Numbered from the stretch's first letter, positions 1 through 11,570 are shown. The stretch: 64,000 nt of DNA from Brassica napus (GCF_020379485.1 NW_026014690.1:186001-250000), one strand, 5' to 3'. Notes: generated by a model not told the origin, from the sequence alone. Numbers and translations are program-made.

Positions 1-1647
1 CTCTATCTCCAGCCCAATCTGCATCACAGTAGCCTACTACTTCTGTACTCCCATTGCATCCCATCCAAACTCCTTGGCCTGGTGATCCGTTGAGATAGCT
101 AAGCACTCTGTCCACCATTCTCCAATGGTGATCCTTTGGAGCTTGCATATGTTGACTAACCTGATTCACAGCAAAGCAGATATCAGGTCGTGTAATTGTT
201 AAGTAGATTAGCTTACCCACTAGCTTCCTATAAAGCTTAGGGTCGTGGAATAGCTTGCTGTCTTCAAGCTCCCCCTCTCTTGGTACTTTGTACCCATCCT
301 CCATTGGCATCTTAGCAGTTTGTCCTCCAAGTTTACCTGCATCTTTCAAAAGATCAAGTGTATACTTCCTTTGGGACATGAATAAACCTTCCTTGGATCT
401 ACAAATTTCAATTCCAAGAAAGTATTTCATTTCCCCTAAATCCTTGATTTCAAATACAGATTTAAGGTAGTCTTTGGTCTCTTGTATTCCAACCTTATCA
501 CTTCCAGTAATGATAATGTCATCCACATAGACCAAGAGACAGATGATACCTGATTGTGTGACTAGAGTGAACAGCGTGTGATCCAATTCTGATTTCCGGA
601 AGCCTCTTCCATTCAAGGTTGTGCTCAGCTTATGATACCATGCTCTAGGAGATTGCTTCAGTCCATAGATGGCTTTCTTAAGTCTCAACACATTTCCGGG
701 CTTCACCATGCTCTCTAGTCCCGGAGGAGGATGCATGTATACTTCATCTTCAAGCTCCCCTTGGAGGAATGCATTCTTCACATCCATCTGCCATAAGCCC
801 CATCCAAGGTTTGTTGCAATGGATAACATGATTCTGATTGTGTGAAGTTTAGCCACTGGTGCAAAGGTATCAATGTAATCTTCTCCATATGTTTGAGTAA
901 ACCCTCTAGCCACCAGCCTTGTCTTCTTCCTATCAATCCTTCCATCAGGTAGATACTTGATTGTAAATATCCATTTACAAGACACTGCCTTCTTCCCTTT
1001 AGGCAGCTCACTCTCATACCAGGTTTCATTCTTAATCATAGCATCAGCCTCATCCGCAACTGAATCTCTCCATTCTTTGTCTTTCATTGCCTCATCATAT
1101 GTCCTTGGTATATAGCTTGTATCCAAACTGATCATAAATGCGTGATGGTCATCTGGAAACTGAGCAAATGAACACACAGCTTGACTAGGATGTGCCACAG
1201 CTTGAGCATTGTAGTAGACTCTGGTGTTGGTCCAGTTAGATGGATCCCTCCTCACTCTTGTACTCCTTCTTAACGGTACTGTCTCCATAAGTGGATCAAT
1301 CTCCACTCCCGGTTCCCTAGTTGCCGCTTCATTCAGTACTTCTCCTTCTTCTCCTCTTTCAGATTGTACCTCAAAATGATCTCTTTCTTCAGTTTCATCC
1401 TCATTTCGCATCCCTTGTTGATCAGGACTTGCGCTCCCTTCATTCTCATGAGCTCCACCAGACTGGTTTCCCCCTTCATGATCAGCATGGGGTGTGTCTT
1501 CAGCTTCATTTTGAACTGGTGCTTCTCGCCCTTTTGGATCCTGGGTTGTATTGATCCCAAGACCATCCAAGATCATTTGTAAGGCTTGCAGCCTTGTCAG
1601 ATGGTTGAGCTAGATCCTTCAAATCTTCCCAGCTTCTTTCTTCATAG
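1..1647 (-). pseudogene. B: reverse transcriptase-RNase H segment (3' part of gag-pol)
   Basis: Minus-strand reading gives the integrase-RT acidic linker, then reverse transcriptase with the catalytic YVDDIII motif (complement near 520), and the start of RNase H with DADWAGD at the extreme left. The frame runs off the window edge without a stop. Upstream, codons matching SDKAA sit in a different frame from the following MILDGLG: one extra base lies near 1577-1580 compared with D and K, so integrase and RT are out of frame. The right end is the insertion point of A within a YYEE codon run. The proteins would copy the element RNA into cDNA inside virus-like particles. RT identity is certain; loss of function is inferred from the frameshift and interruptions. 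Confidence 0.9.
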
Positions 1648-2581
1648 TGTTAGATTTTCAGAGCACAGGCTGTGTGTGGGCGTGATGAATCAACCTCCAC
1701 AGGTTGGGACTGAGTCTTGTGTCAACAATGGAAGAGAATAAAAGAGAGACTGATGGAAGAATAAGAATGGCGTGAGAATAAGAGACTTTGAGTGAGAGAT
1801 TGAGAGATTAGAGAGACTGAGAGATTAAGTAACCAGAGAATAGAGATTTGGAGATTCAAAGTAACCAAAGACTAGGAAGGAGAAGGGGAAATCCCCCTTA
1901 CTCACTTAAGAGATACATTTCCTAACATATGAGCTTATATATGCTCTTTACATTCCATAAACTTAAAACCTACATCTAATGGCTCATAAAAGACTAGAAG
2001 GATGGAGGGACGAGATGGAGAGTTGATCTGGTCATTATAGCCTCATCTGATTGGTTAAACTCTCTTTGGTGCCTGGTTGGTTAATTCAAATCTGGTCAAA
2101 GGGAAGGCTGGCTCCTTATTGGCTGGCTAAAGGCTCCCATGAACCTGCCCTTGTATCTGTTCAGATACAAGGTCACTATAGCTTCTTCTTTACAGCTCAC
2201 ACAGCTCATAGACAGCCTGTCTTGGCGCCAGCTTCTTCTTTTGTCTTCTTCTCTTAAGAGCCTCTTTTGTCTTCTTCTCTTAAGAGCTATCCTTTGCCCT
2301 ATTTTTGCACCAACTCCAAATAGGCTCAGATGGTCGAGTCATGAACTTCCGGATTGGTCAGGTCCGTACATTTCGTACGGCCTCGCCCTAAGTTTGCACA
2401 CTCGACCATTCTCCTCAACTATGCTTCTAAGTCCCTCCTAGACTTGGCCCCTATCTTTGCACAACCATCAGATCACTTCTGGATACAAGGGACACTCCTG
2501 AAGGTCTTGCCCTATCTTTGTACCATCGGCCACCTTCTCCCAAACTCTTCCAACACCTTCTATCTTTTCTTCAGTTCAACA
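1648..2581 (-). repeat. A 3' LTR (934 bp)
   Basis: Matches 6597-7530 in length and nearly base for base. It ends at the polypurine tract (complement ctccccctcaagcttgac from 2582). A TATA-like string lies near 1935-1942 on the minus strand. A short GTAC pair (gtccgtac, cgtacgg) lies at 2362-2382. ORFs of up to 100 codons in this LTR are identical in both copies and look like chance frames. Confidence 0.93.
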
Positions 2582-2653
2582 CTCCCCCTCAAGCTTGACT
2601 TTAGGAGATCCTAAGCCAAGCTTGGAACTCTGAAGAGTCTCCCTCATTAAAAA

Positions 2654-2692
2654 CCTTACAAGGAAAACCCATTGGGACAAAACCTTGCAAGG
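2654..2692 (-). other. CCCAATGGG hairpin of A
   Basis: On the element sense strand, ccttgcaagg pairs with ccttgtaagg (one G-U) around the constant loop TTTTGTCCCAATGGGTTTT, with an inner CCC/GGG stem. It is flanked by CTCTTTTTCC and TTTTTAATGAGG, as in the other elements. It lies about 70 bp upstream of the 3' LTR. Confidence 0.7.
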
Positions 2693-4065
2693 GAAAAAGA
2701 GTAGAGCTCTCCAAAGCCTAGGGATTGGCCAGTGAGCTCTTGTGTCTTAGAACCAGTGTGGTTGGACACAAGAAGCTCTGGATCACGGCCTAACAGGTGC
2801 AGCAACTCTTCACAGCTTTGCGCACACTTCACACTTCAGCTTCACCTCTTCATGGAACCGGGTTGAAGTCTCCCCCTCTCAACTAACTTCACAGCCATCT
2901 TAGAGAAGCTAGGACACGATCAGATCATCTTCAGAACCCCGGTGAGGCTGATTAACACTTCACACACGGCTTGCCCTCTTCATAGACCTGGTTTGGATCT
3001 CCCCCTCTCAACAGACTTCACAGCCACCTTAGAGAAGCTAGGAAATGACCAGGAACCGTTTAGTGAGGCGCCAAGCAAAGGTACCTAATACACATTCCAA
3101 AGGTGCATCAGTACTTATCAAGAACCAAGAATTTGAATATCCTGCATCACAGTTGATGCACACAATTCAATCAATCTTTTTCAGTATAATCACAGTTCAA
3201 TCAATTCATTTCTAGTAACTTTCTCAAGCTTAAGCACTTAATAGAAGAATGAATTAAACTGAAACAGACTAAGGGACACTTCCCTTTTTGTTTTGGTGAG
3301 GAGCTTTTTTTATGAGTATATGCATCCTCCACTTGTACACATTCCCTTGTACCGGCTCATCTTAGGGACTGATACAGCTTGACTCTCCACTTGATCCTCC
3401 CTCAAGTAGTCTCTGTAGGTATCACATCCATCTCCTAAAGGTTGCTTATCAAGATCACAAGTACCTGATTCAATATGAACACAGTGCCTCAGTTCTTTAG
3501 GAGAGAAATCCAAGTACATAGGCTTATCTTTTCAGACTAAGCTGCATTAATTCAATGAATTTTAAGGAGATAAGTCTATCATCTTGAGTAACATGATAGG
3601 TAGACTTCCCTTTTTATTTTTGGTGAGTTTCCCACTCGGCCAATGCATCATCTTCTTGGCACCATCAACTTGTTGGATGACTAAATGGGTCTATCAGCTT
3701 CTCCTCTGCCACCTCTCATTGAAGCCGCATTCATGGAGAGCCTTCCTCCTCACTTGCCAAGACTGCTCTGAACAGCCTCTTGCCTAGACACGCCACTGAC
3801 TTGGCCCGGTTGATGGTTCTTCTTAGAAGCCTTTGCAAAGACCTATCAGGCCATGAACCTTGCTTATTTAACATTCCCCCCTCAAGCTTAGTTTCCGAGA
3901 CTTCGATTTGGAACTAAGCTTGTGTGGATGTAAGCACTTTCATGGCCTTAGACCACGGTCTCAACAGACTGTGATGATGGTCTTGGTCTTGTGAGCTGCT
4001 CTCTTCCTTATACCAGGAACTAGGGTGTTTGAATCACCATAGAGAGCCTCACAAGTCACCCTTCT

Positions 4066-4217
4066 TATTGCATAATGTCCCATGCTACACTTCCTGTAGA
4101 CTAAGGACTAGATATGTCCTAATGGTATTATGCAATAGCCATCTCTCATTGCATAATCAATCACACTACACTTCCTGTAGAGTGAGGACTGACATGTCCT
4201 AGTGATGATATGCAATG
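4066..4217 (-). other. Tandem three-way-junction folds of A
   Basis: Unit 1 (4066-4137): an 11-bp closing stem tattgcataat/attatgcaata encloses hairpin ctaca-cttcc-tgtag (4085-4099) and hairpin aggac/gtcct (4104-4120). Unit 2 (4147-4217): closing stem cattgcat/atgcaatg continues, after an A-G mismatch, with atca/tgat. It contains the same ctaca/tgtag hairpin (4166-4180) and aggac/gtcct (4185-4200). The order and spacing are the same in C and H. Confidence 0.65.
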
Positions 4218-6127
4218 GCAAAAGACCTTTGTCTTTACATTCTTGGTTGTTGGTGAGTTACTTGTATCACTGCTTGTGTACCTAAAACCACCACAACACA
4301 ATGCAAAATTAAATCATCCTATTGGGACCAAAGCAAGATCACACATCTTGTTTGATCACCAATGCCTCAACAAAATATTAATTCTGAAATAGGCAAACAA
4401 AAGATCAAGGACAAGCACAATCTAGACAAGGGTAACAATGCATGATCAATCTGACAGTTCAATGCATGAATGCAATAACTTAGACAGCACCTAATTGATG
4501 CAAGACAATTTCAAGAGATAAACCTATCATGATTGTATAGAAAGAGATAAAGATCAGGTTTACTCCCTTGTATAAATGGTGAGCTTGACAGCTCCTTCTC
4601 TTATCATGCAAGCTCATCCACACTCCTCTTCAGGCTTGAGACCAAGTATAGGGAAGGTCTAAGCTTGTTGGTGAGCGCATGATAGCTCCATGATAAGTCT
4701 TGTGGAAAGCACCTCCATCTCCTTTGGACTTGATGCTTGAACCTCCACCACATCATCATTCCATTGAGGAGATACCTCAGCCAATTCTCCAAGCACCTCA
4801 CACGCCTTGTTGAGTGACCTTCTTCTTCCCTCTACTTCGGCTGAATCACTCCATGATCAGCTTGTAATGACCTTGAGTAATACAGGTCCTTGAGCAACAG
4901 GATCATCAGGTGGCTCACTTTGCTCCTCAAGCCTGGATTGAGTATGGGTCCAAGCTTGAAGTGAGCCTCAATGAGCCTTAAGATCAGGAGCGCAACATCT
5001 CAAGGATTGCGCTTCAACCACTGATCAACCCTTCCCTTTATCTCCAATGCCTTTTGGTCACCAGTCTCCTCTAGACTTTAGGTGATGACCATTCGCCTTG
5101 TGTATCCACATACACCCCAGCGACCATTCCCAATGGGTAAAGTCTTCCTCTTTTACTAAGATTGATGATGAACAAAGAGCACATCATGTGAACCTGAAAC
5201 ATCAATCAAACTCCAGCAAAGATAAGACACAAGCATTGGGATCAATCCTTGACCAATATCAAGTTTGATCTCCAATGTAACAAGCTATGCAACAGATTGA
5301 AACAAGCATTTATCAAATTCACATCTTTGCAAGCAATCTCTCTAAGTACAAGCAAGATCAAATCAGATTTAAGACGAGCTACTTAGGCATTAACTTCTGC
5401 CTTAACTACATTTTAGATTTGAATCTAAGTGTATCAACCTAAGGCAGCACCAATATGACAGTATGCATTAATCCTAATCAGTTTCTAACTCATGAAAGCA
5501 AGTATGATTAGATAATATAATCTATCATCTTAACAAGACAAGTTTATTTAGAACTGTCATTAAGCATTTAATCATTTTCAATAGTATTGATGTCAAAGCT
5601 TGATTAATATATTATCAAGTTTGATTCCTACTATCACAAGCAATGCAACAGATAGACACAAGGCATTATCAAGTTCTATTCTTTGCATGCTAACTCTCTA
5701 AGTACAATCAAGATCCTAACAGATTCAAGACAAGTTACTTAGGCACTCTTCAGAGCTTCTTTACTCAGCACTTAGACATGAATCTAATGCTTCAATGTAA
5801 GACAGCCACAAGACAATATGCAACAGTTTTCAATTCAGTTTCAATCAATGTATGCAAGCAGATTCACTTAATCACAACAAGCATCACTAGGGCGCGGCTA
5901 GGACATGAGATCCTGGGACACAAGACACTACTCAATGCAAACAATGTGACAGCGAAACAACTTCAGTACCATTATGCAAGTAGCTTAGACATTCTACTAG
6001 ATGCTACAATATTAATGGCATTTTAGTTATGGCAATCACACAATACAGAGGCAAAGCAATCATCACAGAACCAACCACACCACACAACACAACCGTTTAA
6101 TAAAGACACAAGCTTTAAACAAGGGAA

Positions 6128-6176
6128 GGAGGTTTAGCTTACAAACAAGGAACCTGTGCTGGTTCCTTGAACCTCC
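6128..6176 (-). other. Two-tier hairpin of A (gag-end hairpin homologue)
   Basis: Outer stem ggaggtt/aacctcc and inner 8-bp perfect stem aaggaacc/ggttcctt with loop tgtgct. The homologous hairpin in H keeps pairing with different bases (aagagatc/gatctctt). Confidence 0.65.
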
Positions 6177-6578
6177 AAGGCAACACGCATCATAAATGGA
6201 CAGATCTGAGCTGTTGGTTTGAGAACCAACATCTCCTTCTTTGCCTGGCCTTTCTCCTTGAACCCACCATTCCAAAAACACCTCCTTTCACCATGTTTGA
6301 GTCGCCACCACAAGACCCAAGTAGAAAGCTTTCTTCTTGAAAGGTTCTTCTTGGACAGAGAGTAGGAAAGGCTTGGACATGCTTCCAATGGCCTTCTTTC
6401 TTCAGGACGGACATGAGAGAGTGTAGAACGACCAAGGACAGCTCCTGGACACCATGGATGAGCACATCTTCTTCTTGAAGAGGTTGAACAGCCGGCTGGA
6501 CCATGAAGCTTCTTCTTGGCTTGAAATGGCATGGGAGTGAGTTTGTGCTTGAGCGGAAGCTGGAACCAAGTTCTGAGG

Positions 6579-6596
6579 AACCTGGCTCTGATACCA
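6579..6596 (-). other. A primer-binding site (initiator tRNA-Met)
   Basis: aacctggctctgatacca directly abuts the 5' LTR. It matches the 3' 18 nt of plant initiator tRNA-Met as I recall that sequence; the complement on the element strand primes minus-strand DNA synthesis. Confidence 0.9.
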
Positions 6597-7530
6597 TGTT
6601 AGATTTTCAGAGCACAGGCTGTGTGTGGGCGTGATGAATCAACCTCCACAGGTTGGGACTGAGTCTTGTGTCAACAATGGAAGAGAATAAAAGAGAGACT
6701 GATGGAAGAATAAGAATGGCGTGAGAATAAGAGACTTTGAGTGAGAGATTGTGAGATTAGAGAGACTGAGAGATTAAGTAACCAGAGAATAGAGATTTGG
6801 AGATTCAAAGTAACCAAAGACTAGGAAGGAGAAGGGGAAATCCCCCTTACTCACTTAAGAGATACATTTCCTAACATATGAGCTTATATATGCTCTTTAC
6901 ATTCCATAAACTTAAAACCTACATCTAATGGCTCATAAAAGACTAGAAGGATGGAGGGACGAGATGGAGAGTTGATCTGGTCATTATAGCCTCATCTGAT
7001 TGGTTAAACTCTCTTTGGTGCCTGGTTGGTTAATTCAAATCTGGTCAAAGGGAAGGCTGGCTCCTTATTGGCTGGCTAAAGGCTCCCATGAACCTGCCCT
7101 TGTATCTGTTCAGATACAAGGTCACTATAGCTTCTTCTTTACAGCTCACACAGCTCATAGACAGCCTGTCTTGGCGCCAGCTTCTTCTTTTGTCTTCTTC
7201 TCTTAAGAGCCTCTTTTGTCTTCTTCTCTTAAGAGCTATCCTTTGCCCTATTTTTGCACCAACTCCAAATAGGCTCAGATGGTCGAGTCATGAACTTCCG
7301 GATTGGTCAGGTCCGTACATTTCGTACGGCCTCGCCCTAAGTTTGCACACTCGACCATTCTCCTCAACTATGCTTCTAAGTCCCTCCTAGACTTGGCCCC
7401 TATCTTTGCACAACCATCAGATCACTTCTGGATACAAGGGACACTCCTGAAGGTCTTGCCCTATCTTTGTACCATCGGCCACCTTCTCCCAAACTCTTCC
7501 AACACCTTCTATCTTTTCTTCAGTTCAACA
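6597..7530 (-). repeat. A 5' LTR (934 bp)
   Basis: Same length as the 3' LTR. A TATA-like ATATATAA (complement of 6884-6891) is the likely promoter. The transcribed leader is rich in repeated CT-type motifs (complement of about 6660-6860). GTAC-core pair at 7311-7331. TSD catag follows. Confidence 0.93.
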
Positions 7531-7882
7531 CATAGTACCCCTTAGTCTCTATAAACTTCACGTCTCTTGACACTAGGAGTCTTCTTGTTTGAGGATCAAA
7601 GCACTTGTATCCTCTTTGTGTAGTGGAATACCCTACAAACATAGCCTTAGTACTCTTAGGTTCCAGCTTGTTCCTCATATCTCCCGGAATCAGTACATAA
7701 CAAAGGCTTCCAAACACTCTCAAGTGGCTTAGAGATGGCTTGAGCTTGTTTAACACTTCAAATGGTGATTGATCCTCCAAGACTCTTGTGGGAATCCGAT
7801 TGATCAAGTAGCAGGCTGAGATCACAGCATCACTCCAGAATCTATTTGGGACATTTGTTTGGAACATCATTGATCTTGCAAC
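7531..7882 (-). pseudogene. B: integrase C-terminal segment
   Basis: Fragment of the B gag-pol between insertions A and C. Minus-strand reading gives MMFQTNVPNRFWSDAVISAC, then the conserved PFEVLNKLKP and RVFGSLCYVL region and KFIETKGYY, matching the C-terminal part of copia integrase after the catalytic glutamate. It includes the TSD copies catag (7531-7535) on the left and gcaac (7878-7882) on the right. In an undamaged element this would follow the segment at 13825-15881 without a gap. Confidence 0.92.
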
Positions 7883-8843
7883 TGTTGAACTGAAGAGAAG
7901 AATGGAGCTTGTACATATAGGGGCAAGCTCTTGAAGATCTTAAGAAGAGTTCTATGAAGCTTCAGAAGTGATGAGAAGCTGATACAAGATTGGGGCAATG
8001 TCCAAGAAGGGTTCTAATCAGACATGGGAGAACATTGGAGGAGTTTAGGCTGCAATGGTTAATGAGAAAGTTAGGGCGATCCGTACGGACGGCCGTACGG
8101 ACTGTACGGACCGTACGGACCAGGGCGTCCCAAAGCTTATCATCTCGACCATTTAAGCATAGTTGAGGAATGTGCAAGCTTAGGGCACAATGTGTACGGC
8201 CAGGAAGTCCGTACAGCATGGTCTGGTCATGACTTGGGTCACAAGGCATGGAGAAACTCGTTTGGACCTTATACATGAAGAAGGGATCAAAATGGCATCT
8301 TGGATGGCCTTGGAAAGGATCAGGCAAGATGCTGTCCGTGTATGGATAAGGTCTTCACTCCTATTGGCTTATTCAGTCCACAAGACAGCTCATGACAGCC
8401 TGTGTAAAGACCAGGACCGCCCAAGCTTCCTATTGGCCAAGCATGTGAAGCTTATGGTCCATAGAATTCAAAATAAGGCTCCTCCTTGTTTGACTTCACA
8501 TGTGTGATGTATCTGATTGTAAACCCTAGTAGAAAACAGTCTGTCCTATTTAAATAAGAGGCAGAGACGATTTGTAAGCTCTAAGTGAGTAAGGGGGATT
8601 TCCCCTTCTCCTTCCTAAGTCTTTGGTTACTTTGAATCTCCTAAACTCTATTCTCTGGTTACTTAATCTTTCAGTCTCTCTAATCTCTCAATCTCTCACT
8701 CAAAGTCTCTTAATCTCACGCCATTCTTATTCTTCCATTAGTCTCTCTTTTATTCTCTTCCATTGTGGACACAAGACTCAGTCCCAACCTGTGGAGGTTG
8801 ATTCATCACGCCCACACACAACCTGTGCTCTGAAAATCTCACA
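7883..8843 (+). repeat. C 5' LTR (961 bp)
   Basis: Contains a dense GTAC cluster at 8081-8121 (four GTAC cores) with more at 8189-8214; a TATA-like tatttaaata at 8547-8556; and a CT-rich leader with repeated tctctaatctct-type motifs (about 8590-8770). Equal in length to, and apparently identical with, the 3' LTR. Confidence 0.94.
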
Positions 8844-8861
8844 TGGTATCAGAGCCAGGTT
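8844..8861 (+). other. C primer-binding site
   Basis: tggtatcagagccaggtt immediately after the LTR; complementary to 18 nt at the 3' end of initiator tRNA-Met. Confidence 0.9.
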
Positions 8862-9263
8862 CATCAGAACTTGGTTCCAGCTTCCGCTCAAGCACAAACT
8901 CACTCCCATGCTATTTCAAGCCAAAAAGAAGCTTCATGGTCCAGCTGGCTGTTCAACCTCTTCAAGAAGAAGATGTTCTCATCCATGGTGTCCAGAAGCT
9001 GTCCTTGGTCGTTCTACACTCTCTCATGTCCGTCCTGAAGAAAGAAGGCCACTGGAAGCATGTCCAAGCCTTTCCTATTCTCTGTCTAAGAAGAACCTTT
9101 CAAGAAGAAAGCTTTCTACTTGGGTCTTATGGTGGCGACTCAAACATGGTGAAAGGGAGTGTCTTTGGCATGGTGGGTTCAAGGAGAAAGGCCAGGGAAA
9201 GAAGGAGATGTTGGGTCTCAAACCAACAGCTCAGACCTGTCCACTTATGATGCGTGTTGCCTT

Positions 9264-9312
9264 GGAGGTTCAAGGAACCAGCACAGGTTCCTTGCTTGTA
9301 AGCTAAACCTCC
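9264..9312 (+). other. Two-tier hairpin of C
   Basis: Outer ggaggtt (9264-9270) pairs with aacctcc (9306-9312); inner aaggaacc (9272-9279) pairs perfectly with ggttcctt (9286-9293), loop agcaca. Homologue of 6128-6176 and 48624-48671. Confidence 0.65.
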
Positions 9313-11570
9313 TTCCCTTGTTTAAAGCTTGTGTCTTTATTAAATGGTTGTGTTGTGTGGTGTGGTTTGTTCTGTGAGGATTCTATGCACACATTGATTG
9401 AAACTGAATTGAAAGCTGTTGCATATAGTCTTGTGGCTGTCTTACATTGAAGCATTAGATTCATTTCTAAGTGCTGAGTAAAGAAGCTCTTAAGAGTGCC
9501 TAAGTAACTTGTCTTGAATCTGTTATGATCTTGCTTGTACTTAGAGAGTTAGCTTGCAAAGAATAGAACTTGATAATGCCTTGTGTCTATCTGTTGCATT
9601 GCTTGTGATAGTAGGAATCAAACTTGGTAATATATTAATCAAGATTTGACATTAATACTATTGAAAATGGTTAAATGATTAATGACAGTTCTAAATAAAC
9701 TTGTCTTTGCTAAGATGATAGATTATATTATCTAATCATGCTTGCTTTCATGAGTTAGAAACTGATTAGGATTAATGCATACTGCCTTGTTGCTGCCTTG
9801 TATTATTGCATTTAGATTAAAATCTAAGTTGCATATTAAGGAGTGTTTAAAATTGCCTAAATACTTTGACTTGAATCTGATAAGGTCTTGCTTAGTATTT
9901 AGAGAATGGTTGCTTGCATAGATAAGAACTTGACATTGTCTTGATTCTATCTAATGTTATAAAGCTTGAGACATTGGTGATCAAACTTGATGAAGTCAAG
10001 GATTGATCCCAATGCAATTGTGTCTTATCTTTGCTAGAGTTTGAGTGATGTTTCAGGTTCACAAAAGGTGTTCCTAGTTCAACATCAAATCCGAGTTGAA
10101 AGAGAAAGAATGATGCCCATTGTGTGTACAATGGAGAGGTGTTACAAGAAGGGAGAAGCACAGATGGTTGTAAAACTCACTGGTGTTCTTCTTCTTAACA
10201 TTGCAAGTACCAGAAGAAGAAGCTAACCGGGTCTAGGCAGTGGCGTGCCTATTCAAGAGGGTGCTCAAACTAAGACAGAGCACTCTTGGCTGTGTGAAGA
10301 AGAAGGCTACTCTATCAAGGCGGCTTCTAGTGTGAGGTGATTGAAGAAGTAGCTGAAGCATCCACAAGCATTCCATCATGGTGGTGAATTCAGAAGGGTG
10401 ATTGCAATAAGAGAAGAAGAAGAAGTAAGGATTCAAGTGGTAACTTTGAGAACCACTCCTCATCATCTTAACCAAGGGAGTAAACCTAATCTCATCTATC
10501 TTAATATGTCTTGATAGGTTTATCTTCTGATTATACTATGTGCTTTCCCTCATTCCATTAAGGGTTTATAGCTTCTAGTAGAATGTCTAGGCTAATTGCA
10601 CTGAAATTGTTTTGCTGCTGCATTGTCTTATTGATAGTAAGTAATGTCTAGAGTCCCAGAATCTCATGGTCTGTTTATTGCATTGTCTTGGATATTGTCA
10701 TAGCTTGAATCATCATGAATGTGTTGTAGAATTGAGTAGAATGTCTCTGCTGCTTGCATCCTGATTGATAAGTTATTTTGCATACATAAGCATATCTCAT
10801 ACTGTCTAAGTTCAATCCTATTGTTATCTGATGCTATTGCCTATGTTTAATCCATCAATGACAGTCTTGCATCAATTAGAAATTGTCTAAGTTGCTTGTA
10901 TCATTGGTTTTGATTGAAACTGTTGTGCATAGCTTGAATATTAATTATGGATTGAACATGTTGCATTCATATAGCTAATGCTTTAAGATTGTGCATTCAT
11001 ATACTGATGCATTTAAAAATGAAACTAAATTGCAAATGTACTGATGTAAGCTTGCATTGCATTTAGAGAAATTAAAATCTGCTGGTTAGCATCTAATGTC
11101 TTGTAGGATTTAGAAGTATGTCTAAGCTACTTGAATCATTGGCCTTAATAAAACTAGTGAGCATAAGCATGAATTGAGTCACGCTTATTGCCTTGATTGC
11201 ATAAGTGTCATCTAGTCGTGTGTTCATTTGGATTGAATCATTTTTCATTCATATAGTTAGTATGTAACCTAATGCATTCATCTAGTGTTGCATTTAAAAA
11301 AAAAAAAAAAAAAAACTGAATTAAACCTAAAAAGATCAGTGTATTGTTGAAAGCATACATTGTCTTTGCATATTCTTGTCTTGATTGTCTAGCTTGTTTA
11401 ATTTATCATACATTATTGTGGCATTGGTGATCAAACAGGATGGATGATCTTGGTTTGATCCCAATGGGATGATCTGATCTTGCATTGAGTTGTGGTGGTG
11501 TTAGGTACACAAGGGAAGTGATACATGTAACTAGCCATCAACCAAGAATGTAAAGACAAAGGTCTTGTGC

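Larger units (their letters stand above)
2582..6578 (-). other. A non-coding interior
   Basis: No protein domain found on either strand. Reading on the minus strand from the primer-binding site: a hairpin (6128-6176); AT-rich sequence; two three-way-junction folds (4066-4217); an internal polypurine-like tract (3875-3890); two tandem-like modules each carrying tctccccctctcaac (about 2852-2930 and 2990-3050); and the CCCAATGGG hairpin (2654-2692) just before the true polypurine tract. Most of it aligns by eye with the C interior (reverse orientation) and partly with H. The function is presumably cis-acting (packaging, priming, RNA stability); this is inference. Confidence 0.75.
1648..7530 (-). 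mobile_element. Non-autonomous LTR element A (LARD-like, no gag or pol)
   Basis: A 5883-bp element on the minus strand with 934-bp LTRs (1648-2581 and 6597-7530) flanked by TSD catag (1643-1647, 7531-7535). The primer-binding site is 6579-6596 and the polypurine tract starts at 2582. The ~4-kb interior has no reading frame with a recognisable protein domain. It is homologous to the interiors of C and H, with conserved structured motifs (hairpins at 2654, 4066-4217 and 6128). LTR termini are TGTTGAA...TCTAACA. The element fits the large non-autonomous class that needs proteins from copia relatives in trans. It inserted into copia B between integrase and RT coding sequence. The only LTR difference I noticed is one base near 1796 versus 6745. 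Confidence 0.92.

Noticed and set aside
2139..2441. 100-codon frame in A LTR (repeated at 7088-7390)
   Set aside because: Present twice only because LTRs are duplicates; antisense to the element, no domain, unlikely coding.
6581..6596. tRNA-Met fragment that might be a tRNA gene
   Set aside because: Only the 3' acceptor/T-arm end is present, abutting an LTR; it is a primer-binding site.
8623..9306. 227-codon plus-strand frame spanning the C LTR end and interior
   Set aside because: It runs through LTR leader, LTR end and primer-binding site, contains low-complexity leader translation, and has no domain. The homologous A frame is shorter. Treated as chance.
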